Shown piece after piece: positions 39,001 through 47,487 of a stretch of 64,000 bases of DNA (the first letter of the stretch is position 1; every line of letters starts with the position of its first letter). A model generated the notes under the pieces. That model had not been told where the DNA came from, searched no databases, and saw only the letters and a program-made list of their open reading frames with translations. A program made the translations under genes and the position numbers. Source of the DNA: Saccharomycopsis phalli (taxonomy: Eukaryota; Ascomycota; Saccharomycetes; Ascoideales; Saccharomycopsidaceae); contig CP073216.1 in NCBI GenBank assembly GCA_020342235.1, positions 868,001-932,000 on the forward strand. Direction: 5' to 3'.

Positions 39001-40906
39001 GCTCCAGGAAAACCCACCGGTTGGCAGCTTGGTGGGCGAGTCTGTCTACGGATCGCGGCGCAACGATCGACGGCCAGCAGTGGTAACTGTGAGCGAAGTG
39101 TCGACGACGTTTGGCCGAGACTTCAAGGCGCAGATCTCGTTTGTGGCGTTGTTCAACATTGTGCAAAAGAACCGGGGCGCCGGAATGGGCCGGCTGTGGC
39201 TGAAGGTGTTGACGGTGGTGCTCCGGTTGTTTGAGAACTCGCTACTTGACGGGAACTTGTTTACGGAATTCCAGCAGCAGCACCAGTTGGGAAAGCTTCC
39301 CGCGGTGCGGCCGCGCTACGTGATCGACCGATCGGCCAAGCCGGCGCCCGAGGATTCTGGCGGCCTCTTCAGCGCATTCACATCATACTTGAAAATGAAC
39401 AGCGACGACCCACCAGAACCGTCCATGGAGGAGGTCGAGGCAACGCTCCTGACCGTGAGCTGCATCGAGCAGTCACGTGTCTTGCAGGTGTTTGGCGGGT
39501 TGCGCGGCGCAGGCGACGCCAGTTTACGTGAGATCATTGGCAGCTTGTTCCGCATGTTGCCCAACTTCGCCAAGAGCAGCAAACGCGTCTACGAGCCTGA
39601 GGTCATGTTCATTATCGAGGCGTCCGTCAGTCTTGTCGCATATGTCGGCAAGCGGCTGCTCCGGAACGAATTGGGCGAGAAGATCGTGGTTGCCATCAAC
39701 AAGTTGTTGGTCATCAACGAGAAAAACAGCCGCAAGCTCTTCCAGGAGCTGCTGATCCTCCGCTTGGTGCTCTACCAATTGGCATTGTTCTGCCAAATCG
39801 ACGCCCTGTTTGCAAACTCAAACGAGATCTTGGCCAGCTTGCTTGCCTTGCTGCAGGGCATCGCCGCCGACGTCCTTGACGGCTACGGCGCCGGCTTGTT
39901 GCACCTTTTGGACAGCTTATCCACCAGTGTCGTCGGCAAAGCCGCAGCCGACTCGGAAGACTACTGGAAGCTTCTACGCCGGCTCGGCAGCTTGCCGCAG
40001 CACACCGCAGCAGTGCTCCAGTTCGCTAATCACGTGATCGACACCCGGCTCGCGCCGCTGAGTTTCATGCAGGTGTTGGGGCTTCTTGACGAGATATCTC
40101 TGGCCGGTGCTGTCGCATCGGGCCATGAGCAGCAGCCCGACAAGCCAGCAGGCGACAATCCGTACCGGGCGTTGATCGGCGTGAGTATCGCCTCGATCGA
40201 CCGCACAAGCCTGTTGCGGGAGAAAATCGCGACCTACGACCAGACAGACACATATTGGTACGCGTTGGTCCAGGCATTGGGCCACCAGAGCTTGAACCCG
40301 TGTCGAGAGATCCGCACCCACGCATTGACGGTGTTCGCCAGCAGCTTATTGGAGGCCCAGGGCTGCAAACCGCTCACGGCGCGCGGGGTGTTTGAGTTAA
40401 CGGTGTTCCCGTTGGTGAACGAGGCATTGAAGGATGAGGTTTTGTACTGCGACTTCCACGGGATGGCAAAGACAAAGGCCAGTCTTGTGCTGACCATTAC
40501 CAAGGTGTATCTCCAGTACTTGAGCAACGGCTACATTTCCAAGCAGTGTGACCCGGACTCTGAGCTTGCCTACATTTGGTTGTCACTCTTGGACGCGTTT
40601 TCCAGCTTGGTCGCCGACGAGTCGCGGCACCATGGTCACGTGATCCGGGAAGCGGCGGCGGAGATGATTAAAAACTCGTGGTTGTGCATGAAGAACTGCG
40701 GGTACATTGATGTGGCGAACGACGGGTACCTTGTGGCTGAGACATGGCGCCGGGTTGATGTGTTTTCTGGTTTGCGGCAGGAGATGGAGGAGAAGGAGGA
40801 GCAAAAGGAGGAGCAAAAGGAGGAGCAAAAGGAGGAGCAAAAGGAGGAGCAAAAGGAGGAGCAAAAGGAGACGCAAAAGGAGGAGCAACAGGAGACGCAA
40901 GGATAA
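36077..40906 (+). CDS. GEA2: Golgi ARF guanine-nucleotide exchange factor (Gea/GBF1 family)
   Basis: A 1609-residue Sec7-domain protein that activates Arf1 at the early Golgi. The N-terminal DCB and HUS regions (1 to about 500) include the HUS box segment LFINYDCQ near 436. The Sec7 domain starts near residue 525 (KEDFIRILG) and keeps FRLPGESQQ, with the glutamic finger E618. It also keeps the AIIMLNTDLHNP block. Between these lies a low-complexity insertion of about 130 residues (about 635-765), built from EVES and KTES units. C-terminal HDS domains follow and the protein ends in an EEQK array (about 1570-1605). Gea1 and Gea2 cannot be told apart here; one copy is expected outside the whole-genome-duplication clade. 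Confidence 0.9.
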   Translation: MLASMREIQTSIDSVTLVSQECIRIISEVRKNSRFLQSGVAAILGSSDTINLFSDEFIYKSLKFSEGSAANSENRDSIDSRNGVGGPDPILAGFLQLKSLLAEIEDLNELDSLTILQPYFMLVTSQTTSGLVTSITLNSLAKLLGYGVLFRQTKNRDLAFNVNQMVTSLTHTQFESSDPNLDDSVLLKVLELVLAIMQDYMDVIKNEVMFEVVQINMSMACNKKRSEVLRRFAEGSLNTLTVLVFSRLAVLPDSKMALDVRFFFQYLTNLVSIVSAENQYYHTESTKIFVLNLISTIIEVAGRHVPRFPAILRLIQDQLFRNLLMIILKNDNLNLLQAALQCFVSLNLVLSSHLKLQLEFAYENIFRSILPEEFNRLDESIDENSTAMEKEVVAGPRSRSSTPANVSQRSSLAKELIVESLSLLWNHLGDFLLGLFINYDCQVGRKNVGLIFIKFLNKLSESSSAASTTNNVPPICLEGLIQYIGGVHGRVKELKRLQIEFDVEQYEANRTLETKAHKEDFIRILGVLNHGGLKTGLRTLKEKGFLRDGLDEKEDAIQLGHFFYSKAGLLNKKEVGEFITKPKNIDILVAFLSFFDFKGKRVDEGLRLLLQKFRLPGESQQISRVVENFAKKYVEDQEYEVEVESEVESEVESEVESEVESKTESKTESKTESKTESKTEADTDKSKTDTDKSKIESKTKESIITETNIDTRDQSNDARETDPATGAPTEATTEAPTEAPTNHGPSKSGNEKSPTQTEQSENVTPDDSTVYVLSYAIIMLNTDLHNPKIKVHMTLAEFRNNLRGVYNLGNFPEWYLKMIYQSIKSREIIIPEEHYGTDKWFAGCWDILLHGDHHDTFRFAFEKDPVEDGRRMVELAGMDPVEASHFDRFLFASLLPELLKSFVHVFEETSDDHRVSQLIGTIDKCANIASYYQLDRVLDSIVDQLARQTTLTGEKPASVSADEFIRSSIPTTEIRLQENPPVGSLVGESVYGSRRNDRRPAVVTVSEVSTTFGRDFKAQISFVALFNIVQKNRGAGMGRLWLKVLTVVLRLFENSLLDGNLFTEFQQQHQLGKLPAVRPRYVIDRSAKPAPEDSGGLFSAFTSYLKMNSDDPPEPSMEEVEATLLTVSCIEQSRVLQVFGGLRGAGDASLREIIGSLFRMLPNFAKSSKRVYEPEVMFIIEASVSLVAYVGKRLLRNELGEKIVVAINKLLVINEKNSRKLFQELLILRLVLYQLALFCQIDALFANSNEILASLLALLQGIAADVLDGYGAGLLHLLDSLSTSVVGKAAADSEDYWKLLRRLGSLPQHTAAVLQFANHVIDTRLAPLSFMQVLGLLDEISLAGAVASGHEQQPDKPAGDNPYRALIGVSIASIDRTSLLREKIATYDQTDTYWYALVQALGHQSLNPCREIRTHALTVFASSLLEAQGCKPLTARGVFELTVFPLVNEALKDEVLYCDFHGMAKTKASLVLTITKVYLQYLSNGYISKQCDPDSELAYIWLSLLDAFSSLVADESRHHGHVIREAAAEMIKNSWLCMKNCGYIDVANDGYLVAETWRRVDVFSGLRQEMEEKEEQKEEQKEEQKEEQKEEQKEEQKETQKEEQQETQG

Positions 40907-41379
40907 GGCCGAGTGGGGGCGGGGGCTTGCTAGTGGGGGCGGGACAATAGTAATAAGGTTTAGGTTACTGGTACTGTAGCAGCGGCTAATTGTCCGAGAT
41001 TTTGATATGGGTGATTAGCGACATGGTATTAAAGTTGTGACACATTAGAGTCTGGAAGTGTAGGTGTTGGGTAAGCAACCTTAATTGCGGATTTGACATC
41101 TCAGCAAGTGTGAGCATCCGGCATGTCTTGGGTAAATTGGTGATTCGTGTGCCACACCGAGACATACATGGCGGCACCAGCAGGATGCGATTCCATTTGG
41201 AAACTCCAGCGGCAGTCTGGCTGCACCGTTTCCCACGTGATCTGTACAAGGGCCTGACTGGTATTCATGTAGCGCGCCTGACTACCTTAGCGTCGAGCAA
41301 GAAAACGTCAGGGATACTACAACTATGGATATCCATTCGCCCCGTGGAAATTCATAAATCTATACCTGTAATATACACA
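40907..41379. other. Spacer between convergent GEA2 and WOR1 genes
   Basis: Contains the candidate short gene at 41101-41268 on the minus strand and an overlapping open frame running on to 40986. A CACGTG lies at 41234-41239. The GC content is higher than in most spacers in this window. Confidence 0.5.
41101..41268 (-). CDS. Candidate 55-aa small protein, possibly read into a second frame
   Basis: From the ATG at 41268 the frame encodes 55 residues starting MNTSQALVQITWETV. It has three Trp, GC-rich third positions and no low complexity, unlike random spacer sequence. It ends TGC TGA. The +1 frame at that stop is open for about 38 further codons (to 40986) and is also protein-like (EMSNPQLRLLTQHL). 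One gene with an unrecognised intron, a +1 frameshift, or a single mutation would explain both. I know no family match. It could still be a chance frame. Confidence 0.35.
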   Translation of the reverse strand: MNTSQALVQITWETVQPDCRWSFQMESHPAGAAMYVSVWHTNHQFTQDMPDAHTC

Positions 41380-43020
41380 TTAGTTGGCCTGGTACAACCC
41401 GTTGGAGTACCCCTGGTTCAAAAACGGCGTGCCGTCCTCAATCTGCCCTTGGTGCTGCCCGCTGTTGCTTGGGAACCACCGATTGTTGCCTGGAAATTGC
41501 GGTTGTTGCGGCTGTTGCGGCTGCTGTTGTTGCTGCAGTTGTTGCTGCAGATCGAGTGGCTGGCCCGCGTTTGCGGCATAATTGGTGCTGGTTAGCGGGT
41601 TTCCAGACTGAGGGTAGTACTGTTTCATTGCGCCATAATTGCCGTTTTTGGCATCCTTAACAAAACCGCCCTGCTGCTGCGAATAGTATTTGTTGACGCC
41701 AACCGGATTTGGTGGGAGCGGCAGGAGCTCAGGCTTGACATTCGCATTGATACCCTTATTGTAACTACTAGCGCCCGGCTGCGTAGGATAGTACTGCGAT
41801 GGAAATGTAGTGTTCGGCGCCGTGCCTGTAGGACTGTACTGTACGTGATTGTACTTGCCTGGGTTCTGTGCAGGGTTGTTGATCAACAGCTGGTTAAAGT
41901 ATGGCTGCTGCTGCCCAAACTGGCTATTATTGTACTGCCCTGTGTACTCGACTTGACTGAGTGGCGGCAAATTGTATGGCAGCTGGCTCGACAGCGGCGA
42001 CGTATGCGAGGGAAACGCTTGCGCGGGCTGCACCTGGCTTCCGGCTGCAGCCTGCGGCTGCTGCGGCTGTTGCTGTTGCTGTTGCTGCTGAGGCTGCGGC
42101 GGCTGGTGTTGTTGCTGCGGCTGTTGCTGATGTTGCTGTGGTTGTGTTTGCTGCGGCGCTTGCCCGCCAAAATATACCTGCGAATTAATTGGGTTATTTG
42201 GCATCATGCCGGATATGGACGCGTTTGCATTCTGCGTCTCCAAGTAGTAAAATGATTCGTCCTCAATCGGCACCTTGCCGCCGAGAGAAGAGTCCTTAAC
42301 CGCGGTCCAAAGCTCTGCAGAGAGCTGTATGTCCTTGAGCCGAGGGTCGGTGGACGGTTTCGTTAACCGGTGGTCCATGACATCGTAGGTGTTGTAGTAC
42401 GAGATCAAGTGGATGGTCTCCGTGATTGCACGCGACGCGTTTGCGCTCTCTGGCACAAAACTGCCCAAGGAATTTTGGTGGGTGATTGTCAAGGATAAAG
42501 TCTTCTTGACCAAGCCATTGTCCTTGAAGGCATATGACGCGACCAACGACCCGACCAACGACCGGTTAGGAAGGTCGGCTGCCGGCTCGGAGAAATGGGC
42601 CGATGTCGGAGTTCCAAGGGACGAGGCCGACGAAATCGACTGGTTGTTTTGTGGATGGGTGGGCGAAAAGGTGGACGCAGTGGGCGAGCTAATGGACTTG
42701 CGCTTCGAATCCTTCTTTGGCTTCTTCCGGCTCTCCTTGTCATTGGCCGCCGATCTGTCCAACTCGCGATACACCAAGAACCGGCCCAAGATCCGGGATG
42801 GCGACCACGACACGCCATCGGTCCAGCGCTTGACGCCCGACCGCTCCTCAATGAACACAAACACGTTTCCAGACTTGATGAGGGAGCTGCGCTCCCGGTC
42901 GTGCGGCCTACGAGGCACCGTGGGCAATTGCTTGTTCAACGCCCCCTGGATCACCAAGAGAGCGTCCTTGGTGGAGGAAATGTACCCCCAGTAAGTCGGA
43001 GTAATTTTTGAATTGGACAT
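41380..43020 (-). CDS. WOR1: WOPR-domain (Gti1/Pac2) master regulator, Wor1/Ryp1/Sge1 type
   Basis: A 546-residue DNA-binding regulator. WOPR part A (about 8-90) is nearly canonical: TYWGYISSTKDALLVIQ, then VPRRPHDRERSSLI, SGNVFVFIEE, GVKRWTDGVSWSPSRI and LGRFLVYREL. A Lys/Ser-rich linker (about 90-150) separates part B (about 155-270), with FKDNGLVKKTLSLTI and HLISYYNTYDVMDHRL. The C-terminal half is Gln/Asn/Pro rich with long Q runs, as in Candida Wor1 and Histoplasma Ryp1. The family controls white-opaque switching, yeast-phase growth or virulence programmes. KRWTDG keeps the conserved KRxTDG motif that contains a possible PKA site. A TATA box (TATATATA, 43103-43110) lies about 85 bp upstream of the ATG. 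Confidence 0.95.
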   Translation of the reverse strand: MSNSKITPTYWGYISSTKDALLVIQGALNKQLPTVPRRPHDRERSSLIKSGNVFVFIEERSGVKRWTDGVSWSPSRILGRFLVYRELDRSAANDKESRKKPKKDSKRKSISSPTASTFSPTHPQNNQSISSASSLGTPTSAHFSEPAADLPNRSLVGSLVASYAFKDNGLVKKTLSLTITHQNSLGSFVPESANASRAITETIHLISYYNTYDVMDHRLTKPSTDPRLKDIQLSAELWTAVKDSSLGGKVPIEDESFYYLETQNANASISGMMPNNPINSQVYFGGQAPQQTQPQQHQQQPQQQHQPPQPQQQQQQQQPQQPQAAAGSQVQPAQAFPSHTSPLSSQLPYNLPPLSQVEYTGQYNNSQFGQQQPYFNQLLINNPAQNPGKYNHVQYSPTGTAPNTTFPSQYYPTQPGASSYNKGINANVKPELLPLPPNPVGVNKYYSQQQGGFVKDAKNGNYGAMKQYYPQSGNPLTSTNYAANAGQPLDLQQQLQQQQQPQQPQQPQFPGNNRWFPSNSGQHQGQIEDGTPFLNQGYSNGLYQAN

Positions 43021-44563
43021 GGCTCTTGCCTAATACTTATTAATGTAATCACCTGATCAATTGGAAAATAAAACCCAACAAAGTTTTGACGCAGATGGAG
43101 TGTTTATATATACTGCCAAGCGCGGGATGAGAAGAATAGCAATTTATGGAAAGGGTACAAAGAAAAGTAAAATATATAAAAAGCAACTACTCGCAGCCGT
43201 GCCAGGCGATTAACATACAATGCAGCGTATATATATTGTCATGCAATAAAGTTAAGTCATTAATGTCATGCGCCGCGCGGCTTGCCGCCGCCCTGCGCAT
43301 GCGTGTCTGCATCCTAATTGAGTCGATTCTCTAGGAATTCCAGATCCTAGTCATTAAAAGTGCAGAGATTTCGATGCTATTGTTTTTGTGGGCCGCCGCT
43401 CCCCCCCCTCTCTCTACCCACCCCGTGGAAAAAATAAAAAAAAAAAAAACAATGATAACAAATTCAGTACACATGTGATGGAGACAAAGTAACCTCTTTT
43501 AATTATGGTTGCTCCCAGCAAATGTCCTTTTCGTGGAATATTCACTTTAAGATTCTGTCAAAACCTAACTTAATATTCAACTTTTGCACTTTATCCATCC
43601 TCAAAATATCACTCCCTGGAAAATATCCCAATATACCATGCTACTCAGGGCTCCCCATTTGATTTGCCCCCTCGCTTCTTGAAGCCTTTTCCTATTTGGG
43701 GCTGATGCCATTTAAGCAGTTGAGCAGCGTCCTGTTTCTTTTTTCCAGACAACAAACAGAAACCCCGGCTGCAAAACTTTAATCATTTAGCGAATACCAT
43801 AATCAAATGCAAGGAACGGAGTGAGTTTCTCCATTTCGTCCATCATTTCCTCAGACGCCCTGGTGCAATATTTCCTCGGTTGTGCGTGCCTGCCGTCAAC
43901 AGTAATCTTATTCGCCTCAATATGTGATTGCTATGTTACTAACGCAATTCACACGGCCCTAAATTTAATTTCCTCAATTGTGACTTTCTTGAACCTGCAA
44001 ACTTCACCCTCATGCATACAAACCTAAATCCTAACCGGTGTTCTCCTTATTTACCTCGCCTGCGAGGATTCACAGAATCAAAATAATACCCCATTGTGGC
44101 AATATCTATACCAGAACCCCAGTCAAGTCTGGCGCAGCAATTGCGTTACGCAATTGTACCACAATTGAATAGTTTCTGGTATTGATAGTTTTTTTTTTTT
44201 TTTTTTTTTTTGCTTTTCGTCAATTGAGGCACGCAAGTGTGCTGTGTTGTTTTGTTTTGTTTTTTTGTATCCGTGTCTCTGTTTTTGTTTTTTTATTCCT
44301 AGTACATCACTTCAGTCCGTTTTAAGTTCCAAATGCAGTCCAGCGCTCTCACATGTGCATCAATATCACTATCTCAAAACTATAACCTTGTGAAACTTAC
44401 CGTTTTCAACTTGACAAGCTCCGCTAAATCCCACCAACAGCTCTGCAGTTACCCGGTATTTCACCCCCAATTACCCTGGATCCGTCGCATCGAATTCCTT
44501 TTGAATCAAAACCTAGTGCCTCAAAGAAACTCATGCAGGGCAGCGGCTCGTAAATTTTGCCGC
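43021..44563. promoter_or_regulatory. 1.5-kb WOR1 upstream region
   Basis: A long non-coding stretch upstream of WOR1 and 3' of the PPR-like gene. It has a TATA box near the WOR1 start, an A-tract at 43438-43450 (a T-tract on the WOR1 strand), a 23-base T run at 44189-44211, and a Reb1-type TTACCCG at 44449-44455. AAACTTTAA at 43774-43782 resembles the motif I recall for Wor1-type proteins (TTAAAGTTT). Long upstream regions with self-binding are known for Candida WOR1; that this one is alike is inference. Confidence 0.5.
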
Positions 44564-47293
44564 CTAGACTTTGGCAAATATCTCATCTCCAATCTTCTTG
44601 AACATCTCAATACTCGCTTCCAAGCCAACTTCAGAACCCCGCAGCCGCTGATCTTTTTTCAACTTCGCTTGTCTCACCCTAACCCATTTGGTCGCCAACT
44701 CTTCTTCTCCAAGCACATATATCTTCTTCAACAACGACACAATCGTCCGCTTGATTGCCACCTCGTGCCGACTCAATGTCTGGCTATTAATGTATCCTAG
44801 TGCCTGGAGCCGGAGCACCAACAAAAAGCCGACGTACGGTTCCGCGGGCAGCTTCTCGATTCCAAACTTGATGAGCAGGAGAATCATCTTGCAGTCAAAC
44901 ACAAACTCTGACTCGGACACGCGTGCCGGGGCTGCTAACTGGAACAGGCCGGCCAGGGCTTCTTTCTGACTTGCGTCTGTCTGTGTCAGGGCTTCTATAC
45001 AGGCAGCCTCCTGCCCTGGACCATACCTCCGATCCTCCCTCATCTTATTCACACACCAAAACACAAGGTTCTCCAACTTCTCAAACTCCCTCACATAATT
45101 CCCGTAGCTGTAAATCGTCTTTTGCCACACATCCCGATCAATCTTCCTCGAAGGTACCCGGTCAAGCACCTCAATCACCTGGCTCATGATCTCGTCATAC
45201 GATGACATGTATCCTCGTTTAAGAAGCTCGGCCCTCGAATTAAAAAGAGTCTTAACCATCGCCGACACAGTCTGCTTGTTTGCCGCACTATTGCTAAGCA
45301 AATATCCAAACAATTTCCGCGCCTCGGGGTATTGTCGTCGGCCCAACAAGTGATACGTCAAATGGTTGCTAATTTCATGAAAACTCTCCAACTTGAAATT
45401 CTCGCTACCGTCCAAGATGGAAATAATTCCGCCCATGCTGACGTCACCAAACTTCCGAATCCCTATACACCAGTTACACACCATGGCCGAAACATACGCC
45501 TCAACATTTACATGGGTTTGTTTCGTGTACAAATGGTCAAGCCGGCCAATCAACACCCGCACCATCTCAAGAGCCTCCTCATAATGCCCATTGTCACAGC
45601 AGCTTCGAATATAGATCCCAAGAATCCGCGGCAGCAATGCCCGGGGCTCGTAATATAGGGTCTGGAGCATACTGCCAAAGTCCGCTTGTTGCATCACGTG
45701 TTTTATCAATGCATCAAATTTCGCGCGGTCACGTGAGTACCAGTGGTAGAGCTTATACTCCACCATCTTGTGGTACTTTTGGTTCTGCCTTAGGGCATTC
45801 AAGGACTGCTGCTCAGAGTATTGGTCAAATAGCATATCCAACTGCTCAAACGTCACCAGCTTTTCTCGGCTCATGTAGCAATTGTAGTACATTTCGTTCC
45901 AGAACATGCTGTTTCGCACAACAAATCCTCGAGGAATCCCACCAATCAACGCTTCAATGCCTTCACTGCCCTTTTCCAAGCTGAAGACAACCCGCGTCAA
46001 ACTGTTTACCACAACTTTGCTATACCACTTCCGCTGGTTTATCCTCCTGGTAGCACTCCGCTCATCTCCGTATATTTTTGCCATGTTCCCCGGCTGAAAA
46101 AGCTCCTGAATATTCCGCCAGCACAACTCATGTAGCTCAGTGCTTCTCCCAGCGATTTGTCGCATGTATTCCAACACAGGAACCATGGCCATGCCGTTTT
46201 CTGGAACCTTGCCACAGCTCAACAACACCAAGCTGAACTTCATGAGATATTCAGAAAGATTCTCCTTCCGCCAAATATCTGCAGACTTGCCTTTTCCGAT
46301 CCTCACCGTGTCTTTTACGAGCATGGGGCGGCTTGAAAGTATTTTTTTCACAAACTCGCGGTACATGTCCAGATGGTCATACTGTCGCACGAGCGCCATC
46401 AAGAGCTCCCAGTTATCACTGCCAAGACCGATTTCAATCAATTTTAGTACCTCGGTGACATTCGGCTTGATCCAGGGATATATGCTGTCGTGCATTTCCA
46501 TTACTGTCTTGCACTTTCCATAGATGAGTCCATTGCCAATGATACAGGTATACAAATCGCTGCATAGGTAATGTTTGCTTTGTTTTTCGTGGCACAATTT
46601 TGCAATGCCCTGGAGGAAGGTTCGATAAAATTCGGGGCTGGACAAGGACATTTTGATGCTCAGCACCCAAAACTTTTTCCTTGCATATTCGCTGGGAGTT
46701 TGTTTTGGCGAGTTTGTTTTGGTTATTTTCAGTAAATCTTTTGACAATAGGGTTGGTTTATTTGGTTCTCTTGATTTTTTTTCCCCCACTCTCTCCACTC
46801 TCTCAAGTTTCTCCATATTCTTCACTGTCTCCATATTCTTCACTTTCTCCATATTCTCCACTTTCTCCATATTCTCCACTTTCTCCATATTCTTCACTCT
46901 CTCAATTTTCTCCATTTCCTCCATTTCCTCTACCCTCTCCATTTCCTCTACCCTCTCCATTTTTTTTACTCTCTCCATTTGGTCAAACCCCAAAATGGCA
47001 GTCTTGAGAAAATCCACATCCATACTATTCATATACCCAATCCAAACCGCCTCAACACGACTCAACGTCTCGATATCCAAAACAGGAAAGCCCAATACCT
47101 CTCGCAACTTCTTGGCCCCAGCTTCCAGTGACCCTGGTACAATTTCTCTGGACGGCCGAAAAGCCGCCGATGACGATCCAAAATAGCGCGGATTACATTG
47201 TAGGCGAGTCCAAGAAACACTGACCCTACTTCTGGGCAATAAATACGACCTCACGCCTGAGCAGACCCACGGTACTGTTGCCCTGTGGAACAT
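44564..47293 (-). CDS. Mitochondrial PPR-like protein, unassigned
   Basis: A 909-residue protein with an Arg-rich, acid-poor N-terminus (about 1-50) typical of a mitochondrial presequence. From about residue 200 to the end it is a helical repeat protein without sharp consensus, with paired helices spaced like the diverged pentatricopeptide repeats of yeast mitochondrial expression factors (Rmd9, Aep and Pet types). I cannot place it in one of these families. A low-complexity array of MEKVEN/MERVEE units (about 105-170) is inserted between the presequence and the repeats, encoded by repeated TCCAT-containing units at 46800-46980. The first ATG is used. Confidence 0.6.
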   Translation of the reverse strand: MFHRATVPWVCSGVRSYLLPRSRVSVSWTRLQCNPRYFGSSSAAFRPSREIVPGSLEAGAKKLREVLGFPVLDIETLSRVEAVWIGYMNSMDVDFLKTAILGFDQMERVKKMERVEEMERVEEMEEMEKIERVKNMEKVENMEKVENMEKVKNMETVKNMEKLERVERVGEKKSREPNKPTLLSKDLLKITKTNSPKQTPSEYARKKFWVLSIKMSLSSPEFYRTFLQGIAKLCHEKQSKHYLCSDLYTCIIGNGLIYGKCKTVMEMHDSIYPWIKPNVTEVLKLIEIGLGSDNWELLMALVRQYDHLDMYREFVKKILSSRPMLVKDTVRIGKGKSADIWRKENLSEYLMKFSLVLLSCGKVPENGMAMVPVLEYMRQIAGRSTELHELCWRNIQELFQPGNMAKIYGDERSATRRINQRKWYSKVVVNSLTRVVFSLEKGSEGIEALIGGIPRGFVVRNSMFWNEMYYNCYMSREKLVTFEQLDMLFDQYSEQQSLNALRQNQKYHKMVEYKLYHWYSRDRAKFDALIKHVMQQADFGSMLQTLYYEPRALLPRILGIYIRSCCDNGHYEEALEMVRVLIGRLDHLYTKQTHVNVEAYVSAMVCNWCIGIRKFGDVSMGGIISILDGSENFKLESFHEISNHLTYHLLGRRQYPEARKLFGYLLSNSAANKQTVSAMVKTLFNSRAELLKRGYMSSYDEIMSQVIEVLDRVPSRKIDRDVWQKTIYSYGNYVREFEKLENLVFWCVNKMREDRRYGPGQEAACIEALTQTDASQKEALAGLFQLAAPARVSESEFVFDCKMILLLIKFGIEKLPAEPYVGFLLVLRLQALGYINSQTLSRHEVAIKRTIVSLLKKIYVLGEEELATKWVRVRQAKLKKDQRLRGSEVGLEASIEMFKKIGDEIFAKV

Positions 47294-47487
47294 GATTATA
47301 AAACCGATCCATCACGTGTACATATGTACACGTGATTCCAGTCACGTATACACTGCACGTGACTGTTCCGTGCCCCGGTGACATTTTGGTAATAGGAGAG
47401 AGTTTTAGGCTGTGGGCGCTTTTTATATCTGAGCATTTTTCACACGAACACGATTTGTGTTCCCGGATACGAGAGAGACACAGCGAC
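47294..47487. promoter_or_regulatory. Divergent promoter with CACGTG cluster and 26-bp palindrome
   Basis: The spacer between the PPR-like gene and SCD5 carries three CACGTG hexamers (47313, 47329, 47356) and one CACGTA (47343) in 49 bp. The first two form the arms of a perfect 26-bp palindrome (47311-47336) centred on CATATG. CACGTG is bound by Cbf1 and Pho4-type bHLH proteins. Confidence 0.7.

Noticed and set aside
40986-41268. Ornithine decarboxylase antizyme, because of the TGC TGA +1 hinge
   Set aside because: The second frame is only about 40 codons and shows none of the antizyme domain.
41110-41595. A 161-codon plus-strand frame antisense to the WOR1 3' end
   Set aside because: No ATG at its start, and its second half mirrors the WOR1 glutamine run.
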